From NCBI RefSeq assembly GCF_028285565.1, contig NZ_JANQOY010000001.1, forward strand, positions 1 to 41,611: a stretch of DNA of 41,611 nucleotides, written 5' to 3'. Origin of the DNA: Acaryochloris sp. IP29b_bin.148 (GTDB lineage: Bacteria; Cyanobacteriota; Cyanobacteriia; Thermosynechococcales; Thermosynechococcaceae). The notes beneath the pieces are model-generated. The model saw only the letters and a list, made by a program, of their open reading frames with translations, was not told where the DNA came from and did no database searches. This document shows positions 35,007 through 41,611 of the stretch, in pieces. Both the position numbers and the translations under genes were made by a program. Position 1 is the stretch's first letter. Each line of letters opens with the position of its first letter.

Positions 35007-35074
35007 TCGATGGCTTTTCGGATATCCAGGCCAACAGGATAGAGGATGCATTGAGGATAACAAAAAGCCATCGA
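35007..35074. repeat. 12-bp perfect inverted repeat between divergent genes
   Basis: TCGATGGCTTTT at 35007-35018 and AAAAGCCATCGA at 35063-35074 are exact reverse complements with a 44-base spacer. The element lies between the divergent starts of cdsA (34966) and the STAS gene (35246), where no terminator is expected. Explanations are a regulator binding site pair, a structured leader, or a small non-autonomous palindromic element. Confidence 0.55.
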
Positions 35075-35245
35075 GTGTGGCGATCTCAAGAGAAAAAAGA
35101 GTATTCTGAGGAACGGCTCTCTGCTCAATCGATGTCATTCTTTAAGGGCACTGCTCTCAAAGGGGTGTAGAACTCAACCTAAGATTGGGACTGGAGTGCA
35201 GGGTGATTTTCTGCGGATTCAGTTTAATCGTTATCCGACTAATCT

Positions 35246-35575
35246 ATGACGCATCCTAAGGTCACAACCCTACAACCTCATAATATTTTAGACGGTGTTA
35301 CAGGTATCACTTTTCGCCAAGATGTTACCGCTGCGATCGCAGCGGGAGCCGATATTATTTTGGTGGATTGTCAAGATCTGAAATTTATGGATAGTTCTGG
35401 GCTGGGCGCGTTAGTCCTGGCCCTCAAGTCGGTGCGAGCAGCAGAGCGCCAGCTAGCCCTGTGTTCTCTGAATCGACAAGTCGAGACGTTATTCCAGTTA
35501 ACGGATATTGCGCAAATTTTTCACATTTATAAAAATCGGCAGCAGTTTGAACAAAGCGGATTGCTCAATGCCTAG
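35246..35575 (+). CDS. STAS-domain anti-sigma factor antagonist (SpoIIAA/RsbV-like)
   Basis: 109-residue single STAS domain. The phospho-switch loop KFMDSSGLGALV with Ser50/Ser51 is the classic site phosphorylated by an RsbW-type kinase and dephosphorylated by a PP2C phosphatase. Both partner genes lie within 2 kb (35565-36737 and 36944-37387), so this forms part of a local partner-switching module. When dephosphorylated it would bind and neutralise the kinase. The 3' end overlaps the convergent phosphatase gene by 11 bases. No cognate sigma factor is in the window. Confidence 0.93.
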   Translation: MTHPKVTTLQPHNILDGVTGITFRQDVTAAIAAGADIILVDCQDLKFMDSSGLGALVLALKSVRAAERQLALCSLNRQVETLFQLTDIAQIFHIYKNRQQFEQSGLLNA

Positions 35576-36737
35576 GTACTGGATTGTAGGGTACGGAGGA
35601 TGCATCCTCGCAGAAGGAGACTTGCATCAGGGCTAAGTCATCGGTGAAACCTGGGCTATTGCAACGCTGCTGAATTTGAGCCAACAGTTGCTCGATAGAC
35701 GGGGTGCCTTGCTGATGGAGCTGTTTGAGTATAGTGGAGAATCCCTCTAGCCCCAACATGGCGTCATTGGGTTGGTGGATTTCATAAATGCCATCGCTAA
35801 AAATATAGAGAATCTGCTCAGGGGCAATATGACAGCGGTGACTGACATATTGGGACTCTGTAAACATGCCTAAGGGGAGACCCGGCGTTTTCAACGGCTG
35901 AATGTCGAGTGTTTGTGAGTTGGATACCAGCAAGGCTGGAGGATGCCCCGCACTGGCATACACTAATTCCCGGCGTAAGTGATGATAGACCCCATACCAA
36001 ATGGTTAAATATTTGGGATTTTCCTGACTCATGGCAAATTGCAGATTGAGAGCATGCAACACTTCATGGGGATGTTCGTAGTTAATCCCAGGAAAGGCTT
36101 GCGATCGCAACATATTCAAAATAGAAACAGACGGCAGCGCTGCGCCTAACCCATGTCCTGACACATCGAGTAAATAGACAACGAGTGTCTCTGGCGTCAG
36201 CCAGTAATAATCAAAACAATCTCCTCCCAATTGCTGGGACGGAATAAACCGAGACGTAATTTGAATGGGCGACTCTAAGGGGGCAGGCAGGATGGAATGC
36301 ACATATTGCGCGGCCTCCGCTAGCGCTGTCTCCAACTTTTGTTTTTGAGTTTGTAAGTCTTGATGCAAATGATAGATCCGTAACCCCGCCCTTACCCGAG
36401 CCTGCAGCTCGCTCATATCAATGGGTTTGGTGAGAAATTCATCGGCCCCAGCATTCAGGCCCGCAATTCGATCTTCTAGGTCAGAGCGAGAGGTGAGCAG
36501 AATAAAAAACGTCGCCGATAAATAAGGAGTAGATTTTAAGTGCTGACACACCTCAATTCCATCCAATACGGGCATCATCCAGTCGCAGATCACCAAGGCA
36601 GGTTGAGTCTGTTTTGCCCTCGCTAGCCCGTCTTGACCATTGGCCGCAACCGCCACTTGATAGCCTTGTTTCTCTAATGCACGGCGGATCAGGAGCTGGG
36701 TGATGGGATCATCATCGATGATCAAAATTTGCACCAT
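35565..36737 (-). CDS. response regulator with PP2C phosphatase output (RsbU-like)
   Basis: 390 residues from ATG 36737. A CheY-type receiver domain spans 1-120, with acidic pocket Asp8-Asp10, phospho-acceptor Asp52 (ICDWMMP), Thr82/Ser83 and Lys104 (LTKP). A short coiled linker (about 125-150, QDLQTQKQKLETALAEA) leads to a SpoIIE/PP2C domain at about 165-380 with GGDCFDYYW, LLDVSGHGLGAAL, ASAGHPPALL and FTDDLAL; the metal-binding aspartates are intact. The expected role is phosphorylation-controlled dephosphorylation of the adjacent STAS protein. The longer frame to 36758 (TTG) is rejected because MVQILIIDDD is the standard receiver start. It diverges from the kinase gene by 206 bases. Confidence 0.93.
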   Translation of the reverse strand: MVQILIIDDDPITQLLIRRALEKQGYQVAVAANGQDGLARAKQTQPALVICDWMMPVLDGIEVCQHLKSTPYLSATFFILLTSRSDLEDRIAGLNAGADEFLTKPIDMSELQARVRAGLRIYHLHQDLQTQKQKLETALAEAAQYVHSILPAPLESPIQITSRFIPSQQLGGDCFDYYWLTPETLVVYLLDVSGHGLGAALPSVSILNMLRSQAFPGINYEHPHEVLHALNLQFAMSQENPKYLTIWYGVYHHLRRELVYASAGHPPALLVSNSQTLDIQPLKTPGLPLGMFTESQYVSHRCHIAPEQILYIFSDGIYEIHQPNDAMLGLEGFSTILKQLHQQGTPSIEQLLAQIQQRCNSPGFTDDLALMQVSFCEDASSVPYNPVPRH

Positions 36738-36872
36738 AGCATTATTGCGAGTCAACACTCAGGCTCCTAAGGTTTAGATCAGCAGTGCAGAGATCAAGTC
36801 GATCGCTCATCCCTGGCATTTCACAAGGGGCAATATCGATCATAAAAGTAGGGATTGAGGGTATGAGTTTCC

Positions 36873-36878
36873 TATAAT
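36873..36878 (+). promoter_or_regulatory. perfect -10 hexamer upstream of the RsbW-type kinase gene
   Basis: TATAAT occurs 65 bases before the ATG in the divergent region. No -35 hexamer sits at the usual 16-18 base spacing (a TTGAGG lies only 12 bases away), so it is a candidate only. Confidence 0.3.
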
Positions 36879-36943
36879 TAAGCTAAAGTAATTCCCTTCA
36901 TCCACTGTACTCCTTCCGATATGCATAGCCTTGGACCCAGGCA

Positions 36944-37387
36944 ATGGAGGTGTTGACCTCCCCACAGCAGATGCCAAAGCATTACCATCTCAGCGTTGAT
37001 ACTGATCTCAATAACTTGGCTCAAGTCCTAGACTGGTTTCATCAGAGTCATCCGACTCTGATCCCAGAACGGGAGTGGATAGAATGTCAAATTGCCCTAG
37101 CAGAGGGATTTACTAATGCTGTCCGTCATGCCCATCAGTCCCTTCCTACTCACACACCGATTCAATTAGAGTTAGGGATTGAGTTAGATCATATTGAAAT
37201 CCGCATTTGGGACCAAGGCCCCACCTTTGATCTGTGTCAGTATTTGCGACACCATCCCACCTTCCCGGGGCAGGACGCAGACAGTGGTCGAGGGTTGCTG
37301 CTGATCAATCGAATTGCCGATCATTTGCAGTATCGGAGAGTCAATAATCGGTGTAATTGCCTGTCGATTATCAAATATCTTCCTTAG
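36944..37387 (+). CDS. RsbW/SpoIIAB-type serine kinase (anti-sigma factor family)
   Basis: 147-residue HATPase_c domain of the GHKL superfamily. The N-box ALAEGFTNAVRHAH contains the catalytic Glu and the Mg-binding Asn. The G1 box is IWDQGP, and the G2 box GRGLLLI closes the ATP lid. It should phosphorylate the adjacent STAS protein (35246-35575) and bind a sigma factor or other target in alternation. ATG 36944 is the first start; a second ATG lies at 36971 just before the family-like HYHLSVDTDL. The pantothenate kinase gene begins one base after its stop. Confidence 0.9.
   Translation: MEVLTSPQQMPKHYHLSVDTDLNNLAQVLDWFHQSHPTLIPEREWIECQIALAEGFTNAVRHAHQSLPTHTPIQLELGIELDHIEIRIWDQGPTFDLCQYLRHHPTFPGQDADSGRGLLLINRIADHLQYRRVNNRCNCLSIIKYLP
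36946..36961 (+). promoter_or_regulatory. 6-bp hairpin enclosing GGAGG at the start of the kinase gene
   Basis: GGAGGT at 36946-36951 pairs perfectly with ACCTCC at 36956-36961 around GTTG. The first G of GGAGGT is the last base of the ATG at 36944. The only other ATG (36971) is 20 bases further on, too far for normal use of this Shine-Dalgarno-like sequence. Confidence 0.4.
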
Positions 37388-37388
37388 T

Positions 37389-38186
37389 ATGCGCCTAACT
37401 GCTAAGGTGTTGGCCCCCTGGATTGGGCTCAGCATTGGGAATTCGCGACTGCACTGGTTTTATTACCAAGGGTCACAGCTCGATCGCACGTGGGATACGC
37501 CTCACGTTGGTACACCGATTGATCAAGCGCCTGCACGCTGGGCAGAGTGGCAACAGCATTCTCCCGCTTTTGCCGATCATCCCGTATCCCACCCCCTACC
37601 CGCGTTATGGATTGTCTCAGTGGTGTCATCCCAAACCCTGTTTTGGCAAACCTATCCTCAGGCGAAGGTTTTAAGCCATGCCGATATTCCTTTACAGCAA
37701 CCTTATCCGACCTTCGGTCTCGATCGGGCCTTAGCCCTCTGGGCCGCTGGTACACTCTATCAATGGCCTGTCCTGGTTATAGATGCGGGGACTGCTATGA
37801 CCTATACGGGGGCTACTTCCCCAGCCCACTGTGTGGGGGGCGCTATCTTGCCAGGGTTGGGATTGCAGTTGCGATCGCTTAACCAAGCCACCTCAGATTT
37901 ACCTGCCGTTGCTCTTCCACCTCAGCTGCCTAAGCGGTGGGCCTTAGAAACCCCCTCGGCCATCCAAAGTGGTATTTTGCATACCTTGATTGCAGGCATG
38001 ACGGATTTTATCCAAGCCTGGTTAGACGAGTATCCCACCAGCAAGATTGTGATCACAGGGGGAGATGCCGCCATGCTCCATCGCTACTTGGCTGGCCAGC
38101 CTGCAACAGCACCACTGATGGAGGGTCTGATCCTAGACCCCTTACTCCCAGGGCGTGGCCTTCAACGCTTGCGTCAGTTGGAGTGA
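37389..38186 (+). CDS. coaX: type III pantothenate kinase
   Basis: First step of coenzyme A synthesis, of the BAF/CoaX type that needs a monovalent cation. 265 residues from ATG 37389, one base after the upstream stop (TAGTATG), which suggests coupling. The phosphate motif VIDAGTAMTYTG, the GGAILPGLGLQLRSL segment and the C-terminal VITGGDAAML are present. The usual N-terminal DxGNT is here SIGNSRLHW, which I believe is a known cyanobacterial variant. The longer open frame starting at 37314 overlaps the kinase gene and is rejected. Confidence 0.9.
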   Translation: MRLTAKVLAPWIGLSIGNSRLHWFYYQGSQLDRTWDTPHVGTPIDQAPARWAEWQQHSPAFADHPVSHPLPALWIVSVVSSQTLFWQTYPQAKVLSHADIPLQQPYPTFGLDRALALWAAGTLYQWPVLVIDAGTAMTYTGATSPAHCVGGAILPGLGLQLRSLNQATSDLPAVALPPQLPKRWALETPSAIQSGILHTLIAGMTDFIQAWLDEYPTSKIVITGGDAAMLHRYLAGQPATAPLMEGLILDPLLPGRGLQRLRQLE

Positions 38187-38188
38187 GG

Positions 38189-38203
38189 AATAGCAGCGCT
38201 ATT
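38189..38203. terminator. short hairpin between convergent coaX and Nudix genes
   Basis: AATAGC at 38189-38194 pairs with GCTATT at 38198-38203 around AGC, in the 23 bases separating the two convergent stop codons. The T-rich sequence after it supports a shared terminator, though the stem is weak. Confidence 0.35.
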
Positions 38204-38209
38204 TAAGTT

Positions 38210-38665
38210 TTAGCGAATCACCCATTGCCCCTGTAAATAGTCTGCGAGTTGCTGAGTGTGATCGTGACTGAGGGGCATCTGTGCCGCTTGATCGAGGGCA
38301 AATACGTTGGCCTCGGCGATTTCATGGATATCATGGACCTTTAATTCGCCTTGGACGTGAATTTCAAAGGTCAGACAAATGGAGTGCACCCGAGGATCTC
38401 GATAGGGATCGGAATAAACGCCTACGCATCGTCCAATCCTCTCCAGGGTTAACCCCGTTTCCTCCGTTAGTTCACGGCTAATACTGTCCTGAATCTGCTC
38501 TCCCCAATCCACCATGCCGCCGGGTAAGCTCCAACACCCATTGTCACGCCGCTTCACTAAGACGATCTGTCCATCTTCGAGAATGGGAATTAGGCAGACT
38601 CCTAATAGGGGATGCCTAAACAGTAAGCCCAGTACTGTCTGGACAACATACGCGAAGCGTCTCAT
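38210..38665 (-). CDS. Nudix hydrolase
   Basis: 151 residues. The full Nudix box runs from GGMVDWGE through SRELTEETGL, matching the consensus including the Gly after EEx, preceded by the WSLPGG strand. A hydrophobic N-terminal segment (VVQTVLGLLFRHPLLGV) may be a short membrane-associated helix. The DPYRDPRVHSICLTFEIHV pattern is typical of ADP-ribose or NADH pyrophosphatase-like relatives in this superfamily, but the substrate cannot be assigned. Confidence 0.88.
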   Translation of the reverse strand: MRRFAYVVQTVLGLLFRHPLLGVCLIPILEDGQIVLVKRRDNGCWSLPGGMVDWGEQIQDSISRELTEETGLTLERIGRCVGVYSDPYRDPRVHSICLTFEIHVQGELKVHDIHEIAEANVFALDQAAQMPLSHDHTQQLADYLQGQWVIR

Positions 38666-38685
38666 AACCTAACCAGCAAAAAATA

Positions 38686-38736
38686 TAACCCAGACTGCGG
38701 GATCTTATAAAAATGCATCGAAAAAGGACTGGGTTA
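38686..38736. repeat. 8-bp inverted repeat upstream of the Nudix gene
   Basis: TAACCCAG at 38686-38693 and CTGGGTTA at 38729-38736 are exact reverse complements, 35 bases apart, just upstream of the Nudix start (38665). The 169-base interval to the bcp stop shows no gene. Confidence 0.35.
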
Positions 38737-38834
38737 ACCTTTTGATGAATGAATTTAAAGTGATTTAATTATCCATTACGGCTTTGCCTATCTTTAGCCA
38801 TAAAGACTGCTTTAAAGCTAGCATCTTTTGCAAT

Positions 38835-39305
38835 TTATTTCTGTAGTAATGCTAAGTCTTTTAGAATTGCTTCAGCATGATCAGCCGGTTTGACTTTACG
38901 ATAAATCTTGGCGAGTTTTCCTTCAGGATTAATCAAAAAAGTATGTCGATAGATGCCCTCATACTCTTTCCCCATAAATTTTTTCGGCCCATAGGCTTCG
39001 TAGGTTTTTGCCACGTCTAGGGTTAGATCTGAGAGTAAGTAAAAGGGCAAATCCTGCTTTTGAATAAATTTTTGATGAGACTTGGCATCATCTCCACTTA
39101 CCCCTAAAATGACAGCCTGGTTTGTTTGATAATGTTCATATTGATCGCGAAATCCACAGGCTTCTTTGGTGCAACCTGGGGTGTTATCGCGAGGATAAAA
39201 ATATAGCACCACCCATTGTCCTTGGAAGGCTTGCAGGTGGATAGCGTTGCCCTCTGCATCGGGTAAGGTAAAGTCGGGTGCATCGTCACCAACTGCCAAC
39301 GTCAT
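38835..39305 (-). CDS. bcp: thioredoxin-dependent peroxiredoxin Q/BCP
   Basis: Reduces hydrogen and organic peroxides using thioredoxin. 156 residues, typical for BCP. The peroxidatic Cys45 lies in FYPRDNTPGCTKEAC and the resolving Cys50 is five residues later, the arrangement of two-Cys PrxQ with an intramolecular disulfide. The thioredoxin fold continues to RHTFLINPEGKLAKIYR. AAGGA lies 7 bases before the ATG. It diverges from a 59-aa membrane protein gene across a region with a strong hairpin. Confidence 0.95.
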   Translation of the reverse strand: MTLAVGDDAPDFTLPDAEGNAIHLQAFQGQWVVLYFYPRDNTPGCTKEACGFRDQYEHYQTNQAVILGVSGDDAKSHQKFIQKQDLPFYLLSDLTLDVAKTYEAYGPKKFMGKEYEGIYRHTFLINPEGKLAKIYRKVKPADHAEAILKDLALLQK

Positions 39306-39356
39306 AGCAAGATCCTTTATTCGCCAGGGTAGCTACATTCTACCTGCAGACCCACC

Positions 39357-39374
39357 CTGTCCTCCTCAGGACAG
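39357..39374. promoter_or_regulatory. 7-bp perfect hairpin between divergent genes
   Basis: CTGTCCT at 39357-39363 pairs with AGGACAG at 39368-39374 around CCTC; TACC and GGTA further out extend the symmetry. It lies between the divergent bcp and small membrane protein starts and could be an operator or a leader structure. Confidence 0.4.
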
Positions 39375-39411
39375 CGGTAGGATAACAGTAGACGTCTTTC
39401 TTGCTAGAGCC

Positions 39412-39591
39412 ATGACCTTTTTTCGCCAAAATATTGCGCCTTTTTTAATTGTTTTGATTTTTGTCATGGCTTTAGTGGCGGTTAGTGCCCGAATCTTTTT
39501 GCCAGATGATATGGCTCAACCGGCTCCGATGGAAGAAGTTAGCGCCTGCATGGCTCCAAACGAGCTAGAGCCATCTTTAAATGTTTTTTGA
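39412..39591 (+). CDS. 59-aa small membrane protein
   Basis: From the ATG at 39412 (the frame is open upstream only across the bcp start): an N-terminal MTFFRQNIA, one hydrophobic helix at about residues 9-30 (FLIVLIFVMALVAVSARIFL), then an acidic, proline-containing tail with a single Cys. The pattern resembles conserved short cyanobacterial proteins of unknown function. No clear Shine-Dalgarno sequence is seen. The GNAT gene follows 28 bases after its stop. Confidence 0.6.
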   Translation: MTFFRQNIAPFLIVLIFVMALVAVSARIFLPDDMAQPAPMEEVSACMAPNELEPSLNVF

Positions 39592-39619
39592 TGTGTGTCG
39601 TTGAACCTCTGGATAAATT

Positions 39620-40093
39620 TTGGCTAGCGCGTTTGTCTCAGGTTATAGCCTCCGTTTGGGCAGGAAGGATGAGCGGTATCTGTTACTCCGGTTTATGCAG
39701 CGTACTTATGCCGAACTGTATCCCGGTTATGACTATCAGCATCTCCAGGATGTGATTGATCAATATTGGTCCGAGCAGACCCCGTTCTGGTGGGTCACCT
39801 CTCCCACCAACCACCAACAGTTTGTGGCTGGCCTCTGGTTGGGAACCGCTATCGACCAACTTTCAGGAGAGGCCTATACCCATCTGTTTATGCTGTTTGT
39901 CGATCCTAACTATCGGAGACAAGGACTCGGCACGGCGCTGTTACAAGTGGCTGAGGACTGGGCTGCTCAACAGGGCGATGATCAGATTGGCTTACAGGTC
40001 TTTACCATTGCCCAGCCTGCGTTAGCGTTATATGAAAAGTTAGGATATCGTCCCCGCGCCCTTTTACTAATGAAAGAGATTGATCAGCAATAG
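39620..40093 (+). CDS. GNAT family N-acetyltransferase
   Basis: 157 residues. Acetyl-CoA-binding motif A is clear: LFVDPNYRRQGLGTALLQVAEDWA, with the R/Q-x-x-G-x-G/A loop at RRQGLG. The C-terminal ALALYEKLGYRPR is motif B of the fold. The substrate is unknown (small molecule or protein N-terminus). The start is a TTG at 39620 with only a weak GGAT upstream. Its nearest neighbours, the 59-aa gene and hemB (convergent), give no hint of function. Confidence 0.85.
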   Translation: MASAFVSGYSLRLGRKDERYLLLRFMQRTYAELYPGYDYQHLQDVIDQYWSEQTPFWWVTSPTNHQQFVAGLWLGTAIDQLSGEAYTHLFMLFVDPNYRRQGLGTALLQVAEDWAAQQGDDQIGLQVFTIAQPALALYEKLGYRPRALLLMKEIDQQ

Positions 40094-40120
40094 GATGGGG
40101 GATTGATATCTGGGCCACCA

Positions 40121-41101
40121 TTACGACAGCCACCGCGCCGCATCTTTGGCATGGTAGGTCAAAATCATATCGGCTCCAGAGCGTTTAAAGCTGGTCAGGG
40201 TTTCCATGACGACTTTTTCTTCATCGACCCAACCTTTGAGGGCTGCGGCTTTGACCATGGAATATTCACCGGACACGTTGTAGGCCGCGACGGGTAAGTT
40301 AGAGGCTTGCTTCACCTGCCAGATGATATCCATATAGGCGAGGGCAGGTTTGACCATGAGCATATCGGCTCCTTCGGCGATATCCAGCTCAATTTCTTTG
40401 ATCGCTTCGCGGGAGTTGGCCGGGTCCATCTGATACGTTCTGCGATCGCCAAATTGAGGCGCAGATTCAGCCGCATCGCGAAACGGCCCATAGTAGGCAG
40501 AGGAATACTTAGCGGCGTAGGACATAATCGGAATGTCTTCAAAGCCTCCCTCATCCAATCCGGCCCGTATCGCTTGCACAAAACCATCCATCATCCCAGA
40601 AGGGGCAATAATATCGGCCCCTGCTTTCGCTTGAGAGACGGCGGTTTTCTTCAGCAGTTCTAGGGTCGGATCGTTGAGGACGCGGCCGGTTAAGTCTCCC
40701 GTTTCTAAATAGCCACAATGCCCATGCTGAGTGTATTCACACAGGCAGGTATCGACAATTACAATCAGATCCGGCACCGCTTCTTTGACGGCGGTAGACG
40801 CTTTTTGGACAATGCCATGATCATGCCAAGCCCCAGTGGCATCGGTATCTTTCTCTGTGGGAATCCCAAACAGTATCACGGCGGGGATGCCCAGGTCATA
40901 GACTTCTTTGGCTTCTTCTACCACCTTATCGATGGAAAGCTGGTAGACCCCTGGCATGGATGAGACTTCTTGAGCCACGCTTTCACCCGGTACGGCAAAC
41001 AGCGGATAAATCAGATCGTTGGTGGTGACAACGGTTTCTTGCACCATGCGGCGCAATTGAGGATGGCTGCGAAGACGGCGCGGGCGATGGGTGGGAAACA
41101 T
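40121..41101 (-). CDS. hemB: porphobilinogen synthase (delta-aminolevulinic acid dehydratase)
   Basis: Condenses two 5-aminolevulinate molecules to porphobilinogen for haem, chlorophyll and bilins; cytosolic. 326 residues. Schiff-base Lys251 lies in MVKPALAY and the second active-site Lys198 in [17 protein letters not shown]. The metal site has three cysteines, Cys119, Cys121 and Cys129 ([14 protein letters not shown]), the zinc-type signature rather than the aspartate-rich magnesium type of plant plastids. The N-terminal arm [15 protein letters not shown] suits the octamer. The region upstream to 41376 has two hairpins and no gene. Confidence 0.97.
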   Translation of the reverse strand: MFPTHRPRRLRSHPQLRRMVQETVVTTNDLIYPLFAVPGESVAQEVSSMPGVYQLSIDKVVEEAKEVYDLGIPAVILFGIPTEKDTDATGAWHDHGIVQKASTAVKEAVPDLIVIVDTCLCEYTQHGHCGYLETGDLTGRVLNDPTLELLKKTAVSQAKAGADIIAPSGMMDGFVQAIRAGLDEGGFEDIPIMSYAAKYSSAYYGPFRDAAESAPQFGDRRTYQMDPANSREAIKEIELDIAEGADMLMVKPALAYMDIIWQVKQASNLPVAAYNVSGEYSMVKAAALKGWVDEEKVVMETLTSFKRSGADMILTYHAKDAARWLS

Positions 41102-41281
41102 AACCAGTAGGACTCTGCAATGAACGATAGGAGGGGACTTGTGTCGCCATACCTCAAATCTTATTACAGTTGCTAACGCCCAATGAAGAGATGTTCATTA
41201 TCTTCACGGTCTACCACCATGCTTGATGTTCAATTTATGAGGTCAAGGTCAATTCAACCGTAGTGAAGTGACGCTAAAATA

Positions 41282-41311
41282 GTTGTAAGAGGGGTAATAC
41301 TCTCATACAAC
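41282..41311. repeat. stem-loop upstream of hemB
   Basis: GTTGTA at 41282-41287 pairs with TACAAC at 41306-41311, and AGAG inside pairs with CTCT with a two-base bulge. It lies 181 bases upstream of the hemB start, within the 275-base non-coding interval 41102-41376. Confidence 0.35.
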
Positions 41312-41335
41312 TTTGAGCAATAACTATCCTAGAAG

Positions 41336-41365
41336 AGCCTTAGACTGCTGACACAGCCTAAGGCT
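41336..41365. terminator. 8-bp stem-loop after the terminal 65-aa ORF
   Basis: AGCCTTAG at 41336-41343 pairs with CTAAGGCT at 41358-41365 around 14 bases, with further CTG/CAG pairing inside. It starts 11 bases past the stop of the 65-aa ORF on the minus strand, as expected of a 3' hairpin, but no U-tract follows. Confidence 0.4.
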
Positions 41366-41376
41366 TGAAGAGGTCG

Positions 41377-41574
41377 TTAGCTATTGCACATCGTGGTTCT
41401 GTTGAACCTCTGTGTTCGGCTGATCTGGTTGTAAGAACTGACACCAGATACCTTGATACCCCATAGACTTAATGCAGTTGCAATGAGTATAGGGGCTAGG
41501 ATTTTTAGGCCCGCCTCGCTAACGCTTACCTCTAGTGCTTTTTGGGAGTGTTCGTGAGGTTTTTTCTTGCCCAT
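41377..41574 (-). CDS. 65-aa protein with one hydrophobic helix, very strong SD
   Basis: A short basic and histidine-containing N-terminus (MGKKKPHEHSQK) precedes an amphipathic stretch and one hydrophobic helix (about residues 22-43, GLKILAPILIATALSLWGI). A polar tail ends in CNS. The family is unknown. What supports it is translation-initiation quality: AAGGAGGTGA sits 6 bases upstream of the ATG, and a hairpin follows the stop. It could be a small membrane protein or the exported peptide of an unrecognised system. Confidence 0.55.
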   Translation of the reverse strand: MGKKKPHEHSQKALEVSVSEAGLKILAPILIATALSLWGIKVSGVSSYNQISRTQRFNRTTMCNS

Positions 41575-41580
41575 TAAAAA

Positions 41581-41590
41581 TCACCTCCTT
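41581..41590 (-). promoter_or_regulatory. ten-base Shine-Dalgarno sequence
   Basis: AAGGAGGTGA on the minus strand is fully complementary to the conserved 3' end of 16S rRNA (anti-SD TCACCTCCTT). It sits 6 bases before ATG 41574. It is by far the strongest ribosome binding site in the window. Confidence 0.7.
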
Positions 41591-41611
41591 GGTGGGTAAA
41601 GTTATCCCCTA

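Noticed and set aside
34872..35138. 88-aa minus-strand ORF upstream of cdsA
   Set aside because: It overlaps the cdsA start in another frame, spans the inverted repeat, and has no family resemblance or ribosome binding site.
1..41611. Search for CRISPR arrays, insertion sequences, prophage, toxin-antitoxin pairs and biosynthetic clusters
   Set aside because: No regularly spaced repeats, transposase motifs, integrase or phage genes were seen on either strand; the window is mainly core genome.

Overview
The window is chromosomal DNA from a cyanobacterium. The evidence is PetN (29-aa cytochrome b6f subunit), three vitamin E pathway genes, a carotenoid isomerase-type desaturase, a Zn-ribbon/kinase/pentapeptide-repeat protein of the SpkB type, a three-domain ribosomal protein S1 behind nrdR, and about two dozen copies of the octamer GCGATCGC (HIP1) counted by eye. 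Protein style and base composition are compatible with Acaryochloris or a relative, but I cannot prove a genus from sequence alone. Nearly all of the window is core genome: no insertion sequence, prophage, CRISPR array or restriction system was recognised.

Layout. 1-278: the tail of an upstream gene and a possible 36-aa membrane peptide. 279-2773 (minus): glmS (hexosamine synthesis) and dtd (D-aminoacyl-tRNA deacylase). 3015-4375 (plus): a membrane protein translationally coupled to 5-formyltetrahydrofolate cyclo-ligase. 4372-7942 (minus): a Tat-exported pseudo-orthocaspase lacking both catalytic residues, and ATP sulfurylase. 8064-13256 (plus): phosphoglucomutase/phosphomannomutase, a small membrane protein, and PEP carboxylase. 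13423-14493: tRNA-Ala(GGC), two small proteins and a strong hairpin. 14557-17442 (plus): nrdR, ribosomal protein S1 and pdxA. 17437-19995 (minus): 4-hydroxyphenylpyruvate dioxygenase, then a looser accessory patch with a broken gene, a SnoaL-like protein and a Nudix protein. 20180-26265: a zinc dehydrogenase, a sugar nucleotidyltransferase, an LCP ligase, tRNA-Asn(GUU), a membrane protein and the SpkB-like kinase. 26270-28074 (minus): homogentisate phytyltransferase and gamma-tocopherol methyltransferase as a coupled pair. 28191-30231 (plus): petN, a 50-aa membrane protein and argS. 30341-34966: a CrtH-like desaturase, an M23 peptidase with a c-di-GMP-receptor-like N-terminus, HU, and CDP-diglyceride synthase. 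35246-37387: a three-part partner-switching module (STAS, receiver-PP2C phosphatase, RsbW-type kinase). 37389-41101: pantothenate kinase III, Nudix, peroxiredoxin Q, two small genes and hemB. The right edge holds hairpins and a 65-aa ORF with an exceptionally strong Shine-Dalgarno sequence.

How the genes work together. HPPD makes homogentisate, the phytyltransferase prenylates it, and the methyltransferase completes alpha-tocopherol; the intermediate methylation and cyclisation genes are not in the window. The STAS, PP2C and HATPase genes form a self-sufficient phospho-switch that probably controls an unseen sigma factor or other target. Several starts were moved from the longest open frame to starts supported by Shine-Dalgarno sequences, neighbour overlap or family alignment (sat, 5-FCL, manC-like, gamma-TMT, argS, coaX, CrtH-like, receiver-PP2C). 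The most novel-looking items are the MshEN-like/TM/M23 fusion and the dead orthocaspase. I did not find a wholly new multigene system.
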